A DNA stretch of 64,000 nt, taken from Heloderma charlesbogerti. Lineage: Eukaryota > Chordata > Lepidosauria > Squamata > Helodermatidae. Under the pieces are notes generated by a model. That model saw only the letters and a list, made by a program, of their open reading frames with translations. It made no database searches and was not told the DNA's origin. The translations under genes were made by a program, and so were the position numbers. The stretch spans positions 186,001 through 250,000 of the forward strand of contig JANEZZ010002239.1 of NCBI GenBank assembly GCA_026122225.1, given 5' to 3'. Shown one piece after another: positions 9,944-20,601 of this stretch. The stretch's first letter is position 1, and the number at the start of each line of letters is the position of its first letter.

Positions 9944-12837
9944 GAACAAACATATGTGTATCTATCATCTATATATCAAAACATCTCACGGACTATTGAT
10001 TTCACAATTTCAAAATTCAGCAGATACTACCAGAGCTGCTGGACATGGCAGTAAACCAAGAAAACTTGTATTCTCTCGGCCAAATAGGTTCAATGATGTT
10101 GTAGTATTAGGTAAACATATTGTTCAAACCAGCAAGTAGTAACCATTGTAAGAAAACAGATACTGTAGCCACTGAAAGGTACAGCTCGAAGGTGTCAACA
10201 AGATGGCTTTAGAAAAGGCACCTGTAAAAAACCAGTTAAAAACAAGGACAGCTCAGAGAAGAATGCCATCCAAGGACCCTATGTTGAAGAGGAAATAATT
10301 AACATTGAATAACATAATAATTCAAGTATAAAGTTTTCCTAGCAAGTTTTTATCCACTCATGTTGAAAACCTTGCAAATGTGATTCTTCCCTAACTGGAG
10401 AAAATGAGCTTCTCAGAAACACCAGCTCCTTGTCAGAAATCAATATGTATGTTACATTTACAATAATTTTACATAAAATTGTGCCTGTGAATGCATGTAG
10501 ACGAAATGTAAGCCTAATACTTAGAAGTACTTAGAACATTAGATTGAACCAGATGGTGGTACAATCCCAGAGGGAAGCGTAATGGAATAATGCAGAACTT
10601 CTGGCATGAAGTAGCTCAGTTCTAAGAAACGGATAAATCTCTTATGTTTAGGCACAATGTCTAGGCATTAACGTTCCTTTCTTAAGTGAAGAGCTCAAGT
10701 AATATTTACTTCCTGAGGCATTCTTCAAATTTCCTTTGTAAACTTTGCCCTAACACAACTATTAGCACCCAGTTCTCTTCATTTTGTTTGTTGGATACAT
10801 CTTCAGTGCAATGATAGTGGCACTCTCTCTGGAATACCTGCATTCCAGCAACTAGATTTCTATTACTAAATATTTATACAGTTAGGGAAACGTAATGGTT
10901 AAATATAACATTACCTATAGGGTACCCATAGCAGTAACATACTATCACGCACAATATGTTCCAAAACTCTAAGTGCTGGAAGAACATAGTCTAAATACAT
11001 TAAGAATATTCTGCTAACATACCAGGGTTGATAGATCAGACTTGGAAAGCTGACATAGCAAAACAGCATTTTAAAATAGCCACCATATCATACTGCATGA
11101 TATTCATAAACACTGGTTAACTTTTGTAAGGGTGCAGCATAATATAGTGCCAGTTTTAAAACGGAAATAATTTTGAGGATTTGCTTAACAGTCAGAAAGC
11201 CTATTCCTCAAAAGTCAGAGCACATGCCTGAAAGATTCTTGAACATGAGTGTGACTCTGACCAATATGTGGCTTTTTAAAGGGCACTGGAAGCCAAAAAG
11301 CTTTTCTCTCTAACAACAACCAAACCAGAAAATGGTAGGTCATAATATAGCTGGAAATGAAAGGTATAGCCCCATCTATGTAAACTACTAAATCCACTCA
11401 GTCCCCACTATTAGATCTCATAAAGTAAATGATGTGGTAATCAGATGGCATGAACTGGACAAATGCTTTTAGACAACATGGAAGCTGTCCTAACAACACC
11501 ATAGGCTTTGAGCAGCCAAAGAAACATGGAGGCTACAGTGATTGCTGGGATGTGGTTTGTCTGCGGCCTCCACACCCCTCATTTCCTAACTACCACAATG
11601 TTATTTTATTGGTCTGTAGTTATCTATGGGCTTAACTTAACACTGATTGCATTGGACTTAATAAAAAGTTATAATCTACTAGAGTTTTTCTCCCTGCCGC
11701 TCCTAGTCTGTACAGAAGGATTTGTGGACTTGTGCTTAGAGGTCTGGCTCTTCAGAAATAGCCAACTAAAGGTCTTCAAATGGATGAAACATTTACTATT
11801 AAAGCATTAAGACATCTATTAAAACATCTGCAAGGTGTAGTTCATGTATAATGACTCCTACATCAGTGCAATGGGTTTGATTATGGTACCTCCTAATGTT
11901 ATAGTTTTGACTAAATGATTCTCCATATATTCTTTCATTAACTTCCGCTTGCATGGAGTAATTTGCAAATGATGTGAGGTTTCACTTTCAAACTATTCCA
12001 TATATTATCAGCATGACTGCCATTTCAGTACAGCTTCTCTATCCGTCATTTCACTGACTTTGTCAGAGAGATGTAAATAAGTATAATTTGTTTTTGTTTT
12101 TCTTTCTTTTCTTTTTTTATAAAGTCAAACCCAGCTTCAATAGTTTTGGTGCCAAATTGGATAAAATCCGATGCTACTCCCTTAAAGACTTTGTATTTAT
12201 TCTAAATCCCTTTCTTCTTCTTCTTCTTCTTCTTTCATGAATTGATTTTACTAGTGAAACCTTCCAGCTCATAATGTTTCAGCAAAAATTAATTATATTT
12301 CTTCCCTCCCTTTTAAAGTGCATCAGTTTTACTTTCGGAAAGCCCACACTTTCTCCTAGTTCTGTATTATAATATGTGGTTAGCTAACCAGATTTATCCA
12401 GAATGAAATTGGAGAAAGGAAAGTTTATAATGTTTCAGACTCTCAAAATAATTTCCCCCTGGTAAATATCACAGACAGTTTTCCTAGAATTGCCTGAAAT
12501 AAAATTCTTAGCAGTTATTACAAACAAACATGGATATGTGTGTTTTTTCTAATCTTGGGGGGACATTACTATATGTTCCAATAGAATGATAGATTTTACT
12601 ACTCACATACAATAATATTTATAGTATGATTACTATGTATACAGCAACACATTCTAGTCCAACTACTAATGCTAACCATAACACAAACTGTCTGAACCAT
12701 TTGTCTGTAGTGATAGTGCCTTCTTAATAATACCAACCAATAGCCTCTAATAAACAAAGAGTGATTGAAAGAAGATGAACTGGTTGAAAACTTATAGCAT
12801 CATATAACATGACACTGCTCTGTTTTACTGCTTTTGT
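9944..12837. other. apparently unique AT-rich DNA, no gene recognised
   Basis: Almost 2.9 kb without any repeat I can place, apart from a (TTC)n run at 12211-12235. No exon with convincing splice sites and coding character was found. Because it is repeat-poor next to repeat-rich blocks, it is a reasonable place to look for conserved non-coding elements. Confidence 0.4.
12211..12235. repeat. (TTC)n microsatellite
   Basis: Eight TTC units in a row, followed by TTCATGA. Confidence 0.9.
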
Positions 12838-12975
12838 TGTAATGTTTTAAGGGTATTATTAATTTATACTTTTTGTATCTATTTTAATATTGCTTCATAT
12901 GTGTTTATATGTCAACTGCTTGGAAATCCTGGGATGTCAAGGGGTACAGAAGTAGCTTAAGTAAACAAACAAATA
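12838..12975 (+). mobile_element. decayed L2-type LINE 3' tail
   Basis: The T/A-rich 3' UTR ends in TCAACTGCTTGGAAATCCTG..GTACAGAAGTAGCTTAAGTAA followed by AACAAACAAAT. This is the general plan of the L2 tails elsewhere in the window (gene end, T-rich UTR, stem-like tail, A-rich short tandem repeat). Heavily mutated. Confidence 0.5.
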
Positions 12976-12989
12976 TAACACAATTCAGA

Positions 12990-13015
12990 CGTGTGTGTGT
13001 GTGTGTGTGTGTGTG
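12990..13015. repeat. (GT)n microsatellite
   Basis: Thirteen GT units. Confidence 0.92.
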
Positions 13016-13017
13016 CC

Positions 13018-13182
13018 CATAAAAACATAAGAAGGACCCAGCTGGACCTGACCCAAAGGTTAATCTTGTCCATCATTCCAATTCCAGTAGTGGGCAACCA
13101 TATACTTCCAGAAAGCCCACAAGCAAGACATGAATGCAGTAGCTCACCCTCCTAGTTTTCTCCCCATCAGCAGTAGATTGGA
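13018..13182 (-). mobile_element. CR1-like LINE 3' end
   Basis: On the minus strand this is another copy of the 3' UTR seen at 60430-60565. It begins at ACATAAGAAGGACCCAGCTG and contains AAAGGTTAATCTTGTCCA, AAGCCCACAAGCAAGACATG and a decayed CATGTTCCCC region. It is 5'-truncated and non-coding. Confidence 0.7.
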
Positions 13183-13194
13183 AAAGAGACAGGT

Positions 13195-13345
13195 CATGTT
13201 TGGACATCATGATAACCTATGGTGACTTAATAAGCTACTCACAGTAGCTTATTTTTAAAATAGTCCATGATGCCCCGCCTGCCACAAGACCAGGCTCATA
13301 AGCTAGTCTGAGTAGCTTATTAAGCAACGATGTGTAATTTGACTC
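13195..13345. repeat. palindrome-bearing dispersed repeat
   Basis: The motifs TAAGCTACTCACAGTAGCTTA at the left and ATAAGCTAGTCTGAGTAGCTT at the right are each near-palindromic and also resemble one another, bracketing a GC-richer middle (GATGCCCCGCCTGCC). The class is unknown. Confidence 0.4.
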
Positions 13346-13399
13346 AAATTCACCCACTGTCCTGCTGTAGTCCTCCTGCCCGAGCAGTGGCACTGTTTC

Positions 13400-13805
13400 A
13401 CCTCTAAGCACTGGAAGTTTGCAGGATCCAGACAAAACTTCATACACAGCATCCCTGAGTCAGGAGGTACCTGATTCACAATCAAACCCCTGTGCAATCA
13501 CTCACCAAGCAGCAAAAATCCAAAATGCAGCAAAATCCCAGAGGAGTGAAAATCCGAAGTGCTGCAAAAGGGAGGGGTATAAACCCTTGGGGGTTTGCAG
13601 GATCGGGACCAAACTTGACGCACAGCTTCCCCTAGTCAAGAGGTACCTGATCTACCATCAAATGCCTTAGAAGTTTGCAGGATCAGGAAAAAGTTCATAG
13701 TCAGCCTCCTGGGGGTGGGGGGAATGTGCAATTCTGCTTTGGCGCCGAGCACTATAGCACTTTAGCGAGACTGGGAACTATGAACTTTTTCCCAATCCTG
13801 CCATC
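13400..13805 (+). repeat. modular repeat with GTTTGCAGGATC units
   Basis: A phrase of about 75 bp built on AGTTTGCAGGATC, then CAGACAAAACTT or GGACCAAACTTGA, then CACAGC and GAGGTACCTGAT, recurs at about 13416, 13594 and 13673. The spacing is irregular because one interval contains another short duplicated block (AAAATCC..CAGCAAAATCC). The layout resembles the internal repeats of the hAT-like elements at 6785 and 24720, although the sequence is different. Confidence 0.5.
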
Positions 13806-13810
13806 AAATC

Positions 13811-14339
13811 TCTTCCTAAATATTCTTACACTGACCTGTATTATTATTCTGGCTTGAACTATTGCAGACATGTTTGTTCTCTCTGAATATCTCCCTGATC
13901 TGATCCAAATGGGCATGTACCATAGAAATGAAGGATCGTTTGGTGAAAATCAGTGGATCTAACATGGCTGAACTAGCCCTAGAATTCTGGCAAATGTTGA
14001 AGAAAGGGGGTTAGATTTATATGGGATCAGCTACTAGGAATGCTACTCTTCATGCAGGTTTGGTTCGCAAATTGCAGTGATGAAAGCAAGGCAGCCCTGT
14101 ACAGTCTCAAGGATCTCAATGAACTGTAGAGCACAAAGTGGGTTCTTAACTATTTTGGACACGAGCCATTTACAGCTTTATTAGACAAAGCCCCTCAAAC
14201 ATACAGGCATGATTCAACACACATACACCCAGGAAGCAGGGAAGACTAAAGGAAAGACGTGATAGCAGTTTCCAGAATCTCAAGACTGCTGTAGAAGAGC
14301 AAATATCAGGGCCAATGAGGGAAATGCAAGTAATAATGG
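13811..14339. other. no gene recognised
   Basis: No named feature is seen. Confidence 0.4.
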
Positions 14340-14475
14340 TTTAAGCTTGCACCACAAAATGGCTGGAAATTGGAACAAGCTGCCCAGTTGTTGAATATTT
14401 TTCTCTAGAGGTTTTTAAGAGGAGGCTATGTGGATGTCTGCCAGAGGGGTGATTTGGTTTGGTGTTGTTTTTTTT
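14340..14475 (+). mobile_element. decayed CR1-like ORF2 C-terminus
   Basis: Translation in pieces gives NWNKLP and RFLRGGYVD, resembling the tail of CR1-group ORF2 proteins where a WN-LP motif precedes an F-R-L-D segment. The copy is short and broken, and I base the call on this pattern only. Confidence 0.4.
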
Positions 14476-15004
14476 GCAGGTTCTTCACTGCAGCTTTGTG
14501 TCCCTGTACAGCCATCCCAGGAGATCTGCAGTGTGGTGCTTTCCCTCTGGCTTTCTTGGAGCCAAGGCAGGATGTCTAGGTGGCAAAGGAGTATAATTGC
14601 TCCTGCTGTTGACTGGTGAGGTATGGAAGGATGTTGGTAGAGGGCCCCACTGTACTATATTTTTCCTGCGTTCTGAGGTTCAAGATTTCAGAATCCATTC
14701 TGCTTCCTCTCATGTTGAAACAGCTGCTGCTAAAAGTGGTGGTGATAGGGAAATGCTACAGAGATAGGCTGGGCTTTAGAATCCTGTCATTGCAGGAGTC
14801 AGGAGATGGGCAAGATTTATTAGCTGCGATCCACGGTGTTGTGGGCAGTGTTCTATGCTTGCACAGGGAAAGACACCTGCATCTCCCTAAAAATCTCCCT
14901 CAAAGATCAGAGGACCCTCCAGAACAACACCTCATGAGATGCAAGGGCTTCTGCCAGAACAGAAAATTGGTTTGTGTCATGTCATGCATGCCTCTCTGGA
15001 TCCC
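14476..15004. other. no gene recognised
   Basis: A 153-codon open frame at 14616-15077 shows no recognisable domain, signal or codon pattern; I consider it chance. Confidence 0.45.
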
Positions 15005-15190
15005 AGCCATTAGATTTGTTTTTAGATTTGTATGCCACTTTTTGACCACAATCCACAAAGCGGCTAACAACATTTAACAAAGGACAGTTCATTATAAAGC
15101 CTTAAACAATATCCAGATTCAAACCTTAAAAAATGAACCCACGAAGGGATGGGTTCTCCCCTAGCAGTGGGGAACCTTCTTCCTAGGAAG
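15005..15190 (-). mobile_element. old LINE/SINE 3' tail, reverse orientation
   Basis: TTGTATGCCACTTTTTGACC..CACAAAGCGGCTAACAACA is the reverse of the tail motif (gene end, then GCCGCTTTG.., then ATACAAAT) found on L2-type elements. It is followed by decayed UTR (AGCAGTGGGGAACC..TAGGAAGGGCCTTTGACC). Boundaries are approximate. Confidence 0.45.
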
Positions 15191-15689
15191 GGCCTTTGAC
15201 CCATAGGAAAAGTAATTCAGTGGTCACAGCTGATGGTAGGCAGAACCAGAGCCAAAGGTATGTGTGTGTGGGTGGGGAGGGGTGTAGCATTCAGGATTAC
15301 ATGGCTCTTTCTGTGTGCCACTGCATCTTCTCCCCCCGTGCCATGAACACACATACACAAAGAGGAGGTGGTCCCCAGAGGTGTAGTCAGAGCAGGAGTC
15401 GTGCCACAGCATCTCGAGAGCTGAATGATGTTGTGGGGTTTATGAAATTAGGCTGAGGGCAACACACAGTCCTCAGGCTGCAGCTTTCCTGCACCAATAG
15501 GGGAACCTCTTCCAATAAGTTGAAAGACACAATTTAAAAACCCAAAACTTAACAGAATAATAAGAGATGGACCCACAAGGTTCATTTCACTTCTATGACA
15601 CTAGGCTAGTGTAGATCGCAGCATGTTGCTCCATAATCAGTTTTTCATACCGATAATCTAAAATCTCACTTATGCATTGCCAAAAAAGA

Positions 15690-16030
15690 GGAAATACATC
15701 AGCAAAAAGAGCAAAAGAGGGCACCAATTTGCATAATATTTGCATATGCTAACACATAATATAGCTGCAAATTTAGAAATAATAACTATAATTTACATGG
15801 AAATACATCTCACCTTAGTGGGGAAGACCGACCTGTGCATCTGCTCAGTCAGCTAGTCAGGTGCTAAATGCTGATGGGCAACTTCAAGGTCCCCCCTCCT
15901 CTCCCTCCTCGTGGTTCTTTGACTTTGAACTGGACTTGGACTGCACAGCTCTTCAAACAGAGGACTGTCCTCTAATAGCTCTTCAAATAGAGGACTGTAC
16001 TCTGTAAAGTAGGACTCCTGGCCACCCTAA
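15690..16030 (+). repeat. unclassified dispersed repeat, copy 1 of 3
   Basis: Shares GCCAAAAAAGAGGAAAT, TTTGCATATG, TAGTGGGGAAGAC, GATGGGCAACTTCAAGG, GTGGTTCTTT and AGAGGACTGTCCTCT with 30838-31495 and, in reverse, with 63400-63725. The motif CTTCAAATAGAGGACTG is itself duplicated. No coding content, A tail or inverted ends are obvious, so the class is open; a LINE or SINE UTR is possible. Confidence 0.65.
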
Positions 16031-17309
16031 ATCTTAATGACTTTGCTAAAGTTTCTAGGCTTCAACAATATGGTAAAACTTAATAAGACTTCTGCCTTAT
16101 TAAGGAATCCCTCCTCCTATCTGCAGTCTTTGAATTAACTGCAATGTGTAATGGCTCACATGTTTTAAGATTAGTTTAGACACTTGGCATCTGTTTTCTC
16201 TGAAATAGTTTTGGCACTGGCTTCCTGAACAGCAAATCTACTTGCACTTAACAAAACATGTTGTTTGTTGTTATGGTACATTAGGAGAAAAAAGTACCGC
16301 TCTGGTTTTCTGGTATCCAGACATTTTCATTCTTTCAGTATCTCAGTTACCATTTTTCCAGTGCAAAGTTACCGAGATGGGGGGAAATATGATGTGCTTA
16401 TTGCTGAAATGCAGGAAAAAAGTTAATAATTTTATCACCTTCTACTTTACAAATAGATTCATATCTCCATAATCCCTTCATAAGCAAAAATAGCAAAACC
16501 AGGGAGGTGGGCATGAGGGAGTAGAACAAGGAGGCCCATGGTTTGTATGTGTGTGTGTGTGTGTGTGTGTGTATAGAATTCTCTGGTAATTTTCTAGCCA
16601 TTTTTTATTTAATAGCTTCCAGAAGCCTCATCATTTCAAGTCAGTCTGAAAAGGCTGTTTGAATTTTCACCCTTGATGAAAAAGTAATGCACATTTAGTA
16701 CTGTTCATTTGAAGCAAATAATACAACACAAGAAAAAAAATTATAGTACTACAAATCCATAGCCAGCAGCCTGTACACCAGGTACCTTCAAATGAATGGA
16801 AATGTGCTCAGGCTTTTTTCTCCAGGTATTTACTAAATCAAGTAAAATGGAATATGTGTGTCTGTGTTTTGGCCCGAGTGATTTATCCTAATAGTTTCTT
16901 CATGCACTAGATGTGGTGGGAGAAAACCTGTGGCATTAGCTGTAAGAAGGGCTGTTCCTCACAGATCAATAGGGGACCAGATTGGATACTTAGTCTGAAT
17001 GCTCCACTATGCAATGGGGAATGAGAGCAAGCCTTATCCCATCCACCTAACGAACCCGACTCTCTCGCCTCTAACATTGACAACCATTCATGAGGCAGGG
17101 AGGGGTGTGGGTAACATTCAAATGGGGCCTATGCATGTACACTCAAACATGTCTGATTTCCTAGATAATCTCTAGGCAGTTGATCACACCATCTCAGCCT
17201 ATGCACGTAGGCCCCACTGGAGCATTAAGTCCCCCATGTATGGCCAGTGGGGTAGATATGTTAGGTGGATTTGGCAGTAAGGCTTCCTCTTACTCCCTTA
17301 CTTCACCAT
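16031..17309. other. no gene recognised; one (GT)n at 16547-16573
   Basis: The only structured element is the GT microsatellite. Nothing else is recognised. Confidence 0.45.
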
Positions 17310-18540
17310 TCATAAAGGAGCAGACTCCAGCAATTCATGGAACGAGAACTGCCAGATGTACAAGCTGGGTTTAGAAAAGGCAGAGGAACTAGAGACCAAA
17401 TTGCCAATATCCACTGGATAATGGAGAAAGCCAGGGAGTTTCAGAAAAACATCTATTTCTTTTTTGACAATTCTAAAGCTTTTGACTGTGTGGATCTTAA
17501 CAAATTGCGGCAAGTTCTTGGTGGTATGAGGATACCAAGTCATCTAGTCTGCCTCCTGAGGAATCTGTATAACGAACAAGTAGCAACGGTAAGAACAGAC
17601 CACGGAACAACGGACTGGTTTAAGATTGGGAAAGGAGTATGGCAGGGTTGTATACTCTCACCCTACCTATTCAACCTGTACACAGAACACATCATGCGAC
17701 GTGCTGGGCTTGATGAAGTCAAGGCTGGAGTTAAAATCACTGGAAGAAACATTAACAATCTCCGATATGCAGATGATACCACCTTGATGGCTGAAAGCGA
17801 GGAGGAGCTGAGGAACCTTATGACGAAGGTGAAAGAAGAAAGTGCAAAAGCTGGGTTGCAGTTAAACTTCAAAAAACCCAAGATTATGGCAACCAGCTTG
17901 ATTGATAACTGGCAAATAGAGGGAGAAAATGTGGAGGCAGTGACAGACTGTGTCTTTCTAGGCGCAAAGATTACTGCAGACGCTGACTGCAGCCAGGAAA
18001 TCAGAAGACGTTTACTTCTTGGCAGGAGAGCAATCACAAATCTTGATAAAATAGTGAACAGCAGAGACATCACACTGACAACAAAGGTCCGCATAGTTCA
18101 AGCAATGGTATTCCCCATAGTAACCTATGGCTGCGAGAGCTGGACCATAAGGAAGGCTGAGCGAAGGAAGATAGATGCTTTTGAACTGTGGTGTTGGAGG
18201 AAAATTCTGAGAGTGCCTTGGACTGCAAGAAGATCAAACCAGTCCATACTCCAGGAAAGAAAGCCAGACTGCTCACTTGAGGGAATGATATTAAAGGCAA
18301 AACTGAAGTACTTTGGCCACATAATAAGACAGGATACCCTGGAGAAGACGCTGATGCTAGGGAAAGTGAAAGGCAAAAGGAAGAGGGGCCGACTAAGCGC
18401 AAGATGGATGGATGATATTCTAGAGGCGACGGACTCGACCTTGGGGGAGCTGGGGGTGGCAACACCTGACAGGAAGCTCTGGCATGGGCTGGTCCATGAA
18501 GTCATGAAGAGTCAGAAGGGACTGAGTGAATAAACAACAA
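17310..18540 (+). mobile_element. BovB (RTE-clade) LINE, 5'-truncated
   Basis: A BovB copy that starts inside ORF2 before reverse transcriptase block A and runs to the 3' end AGTGAATAAACAACAACA. BovB is the RTE-type LINE shared by ruminants and squamates and is known for horizontal transfer. The open reading frame and close agreement with the second copy at 34059-34831 suggest recent activity. The endonuclease part is absent, which is the usual result of incomplete target-primed reverse transcription. Confidence 0.93.
17337..18533 (+). CDS. BovB reverse transcriptase, N-truncated, open
   Basis: An open frame of 398 codons covers the reverse transcriptase and C-terminal part of BovB ORF2. Visible blocks: GFRKGRGTRDQI at 11-22, catalytic block A FDNSKAFDCVD (Asp44) at 43-53, block B WQGCILSPYLFNLY, block C YADD at 144-147, then ESEEEL. 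The C-terminal region has KITADADCSQEIRRRLLLGR, YGCESWTIRKAE, ELWCWRKILRVPWTARRSNQ and the YFGHIIRQ segment. Block A reads FDNSKAFD where the family usually has an F-I-D-Y-xKAFD form, so the catalytic aspartate is kept with changed neighbours. The HIIRQDT segment is one residue shorter than HIMRRQDT in the other copy. The apurinic-type endonuclease is missing. Family assignment is firm; autonomous activity is excluded by the truncation. Confidence 0.9.
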   Translation: MERELPDVQAGFRKGRGTRDQIANIHWIMEKAREFQKNIYFFFDNSKAFDCVDLNKLRQVLGGMRIPSHLVCLLRNLYNEQVATVRTDHGTTDWFKIGKGVWQGCILSPYLFNLYTEHIMRRAGLDEVKAGVKITGRNINNLRYADDTTLMAESEEELRNLMTKVKEESAKAGLQLNFKKPKIMATSLIDNWQIEGENVEAVTDCVFLGAKITADADCSQEIRRRLLLGRRAITNLDKIVNSRDITLTTKVRIVQAMVFPIVTYGCESWTIRKAERRKIDAFELWCWRKILRVPWTARRSNQSILQERKPDCSLEGMILKAKLKYFGHIIRQDTLEKTLMLGKVKGKRKRGRLSARWMDDILEATDSTLGELGVATPDRKLWHGLVHEVMKSQKGLSE

Positions 18541-18689
18541 CATGATCTGATCCAGCCTAGGAGTACATTTATTAGGGGGATAGTTAAGACTTAAATGGGC
18601 ACACAGGTTACTACAGATTATTCTCATGTCCTGGATTAGTTTTCAGACATTTACTGTTTCTCAGTGTGTCATATGAGCACAAGAGATGT

Positions 18690-18990
18690 TACGTTATTTT
18701 ATGGTTTATTTCTATGTTGCCTTTCTGCCAAAAAGTCCTTCAAGGCAGCTCACAATGGATAATGCAAATATAAAGTTCTCAAGAATACAATAAAATACAA
18801 CTTAAACATTTAAAACAAAAATATCTCAAGAATACATTTGAAACTAGAACCCTAAAACCCAAACATATCCTTCTCCATGCTTTTTGGAAAAGAAATGCCC
18901 AAAGAGAGCAGGAGTAACCCCCCCCCCCTTGCAATGTGTCCCAGGTCGCAAGGTAGGCAGACAGGTGGAACAATCTCTGCTGTACCAAGC
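18690..18990 (-). mobile_element. L2-type LINE 3' tail, reverse orientation
   Basis: TTTCTATGTTGCCTTTCTGCC..AAAAAGTCCTTCAAGGCAGC is the reverse of the tail layout (GCCTTGAAG..TTTTTGGCAGAAAGGCAAC..ATA). A decayed UTR and C-terminal coding relic follow towards 18990 (CAGACAGGTGGAACAATCTC). Old and frameshifted. Confidence 0.5.
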
Positions 18991-20002
18991 AGATAAATGA
19001 AAGAGCTCCATATCCAAGGCAGGCAATCCAGAATTTCCATAATAGTAAATTCTCTTCTAAAATCAACACCATAGCAAAATAAGAGAACATGATGACCTTA
19101 CAGAAGTCGTTTCCTGAGATTTCTCTGACATATGCAGGCTATATTTTTGTAGCCCAGAGAATAATAAAGTCATAGCTACAGCTGCATTCAAAAATGCCTC
19201 CTGGAAATCTCATTTTCATCCTGCAATGATGTTTCCAAATGTACATCCTAGCTCATGAAAAAAAGATGCTCTCATCCATCTCCAATACTGGACAAAAACA
19301 AGCCATAAATTATTCATTCTTAGTGAGCAAATTGCCACTGGAACAACACAAGGCTGATAAAGGGAACTGATTTTTGTCTCATTTCTCATATATTTTCAAG
19401 ACCCACATCCTCATTAATTAAACTAGTTCCATCCTATACTATGAAGCAGCTAGTACTGCTATGCTAGTTCTTCAAAGAACTTGCAACAGGAGTAACTGAC
19501 TATAGGCACTTAATATGGCAGACGTGATTTAGCAAAGGGGAGAACGCATATAATAAATCTCTAGGCATTCTAGTGTATTGTGGATCAGACAATGCTTGAT
19601 TTGGGACTGCTAAAAGTAGAGACAGGATGTTGGGAGGCGTGGAGGTATTTCATTTCAATACGTTTTTCTTGGTGGGTAGTGATAGAACAGTTGTGTTTAC
19701 AATATGGTATAATTCTTTGCTTGATTTGGGTTCAGGAAGGAATTTTCACCAGGTGAGACTGGCCAGGTATTCTGAGTGTTTTGTACATTCCCTGTAGCCT
19801 ACAGTTTATCTGATTTGTTTCATCCCTATGTAGTTATTTGCTCTGAGCTACTGCAAAACTGTATCTTTCTTGTCACCCACCCCATTCTCCTTTCCCGATG
19901 CTCCGGCAGTGGTAGAATGGGACAAGGAGATCTTTCTCTGCCCTTCCCTGTCTGATGCCTGGCACATGGCCAGATCTGAGCTGCCACACATCCGAGTAAC
20001 AC
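18991..20002. other. no gene recognised
   Basis: About 1 kb with no named feature. The last five bases (AACAC, 19998-20002) are the target duplication of the LTR that follows. Confidence 0.45.
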
Positions 20003-20572
20003 TGTCAGGATTCCCTTAGCTCCCACTTAACCTCAACACCCAAACATACACAGACAGGCTTCAGTCTATAGCTTTTAATCCATTACTTCACAGGGTCATA
20101 CAGATGCAAATTCTCAGAGACTCTCTATCTTCAAAGGAATGCCTTCAGGGGATTCAAATGGGATTTATGAGAGTTGCCTGCTGTTTGAAGAGGGAGGCGG
20201 TCTGGCTAGCCTGACTTAAGGGGGGGAGGTCCCTCTCTTCTCGTGAAGCCTCTAAGCGCAGCTTTTCACACAAGGCCAATCGGGTAGACTGTCTAAGTTC
20301 CACCCCTGCCTTCTGTCTCTTTGATCTGCATCTGCGCCTAGCATCTATTAGGTCATCGTTTCCCAAACCCTGCCTCTTCCTATTCGCTGCCTCTCACGGG
20401 GGCGTAGGGTGAGGAGGGACCCTCATACTCAGCCATCTGGATGTTTGTAACCTGAGAAGCAGGCCTACTCATATCTGGACTAGCCTGGGAAAACACTTGT
20501 CCCATATCTGACGGTTGTCCTTCAGAATCTGAACTGCTATCCCACTCCCTGTGCTCAGAAACACTCCTGACA
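20003..20572 (-). mobile_element. solo LTR, 570 bp, with 5-bp target duplication
   Basis: The element begins TGTCAGGA and ends TCCTGACA, an 8-bp terminal inverted repeat of the TG..CA type. It is flanked on both sides by AACAC (19998-20002 and 20573-20577), a perfect 5-bp duplication. On the minus strand a poly(A) signal variant ATTAAA lies at 20073-20078, placed as expected near the end of the R region, so the LTR reads right to left. A 5-bp duplication fits Ty3/Gypsy elements and some endogenous retroviruses; no internal region remains, so I cannot choose. Two open segments inside it (20154-20366 and 20380-20577) have partners in the neighbouring LTR. Confidence 0.85.
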
Positions 20573-20601
20573 AACACAACCTGCTTAAAGCTGAACCATG
20601 A

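Noticed and set aside
14616..15077. 153-codon open frame on the plus strand
   Set aside because: No domain, no recognisable family and no support from splice sites; length is within chance expectation for 64 kb on six frames.
18070..18505. Long minus-strand open frames opposite the BovB RT
   Set aside because: They are antisense shadows of the real RT frame and the same shadow appears on the opposite strand of the second BovB copy.
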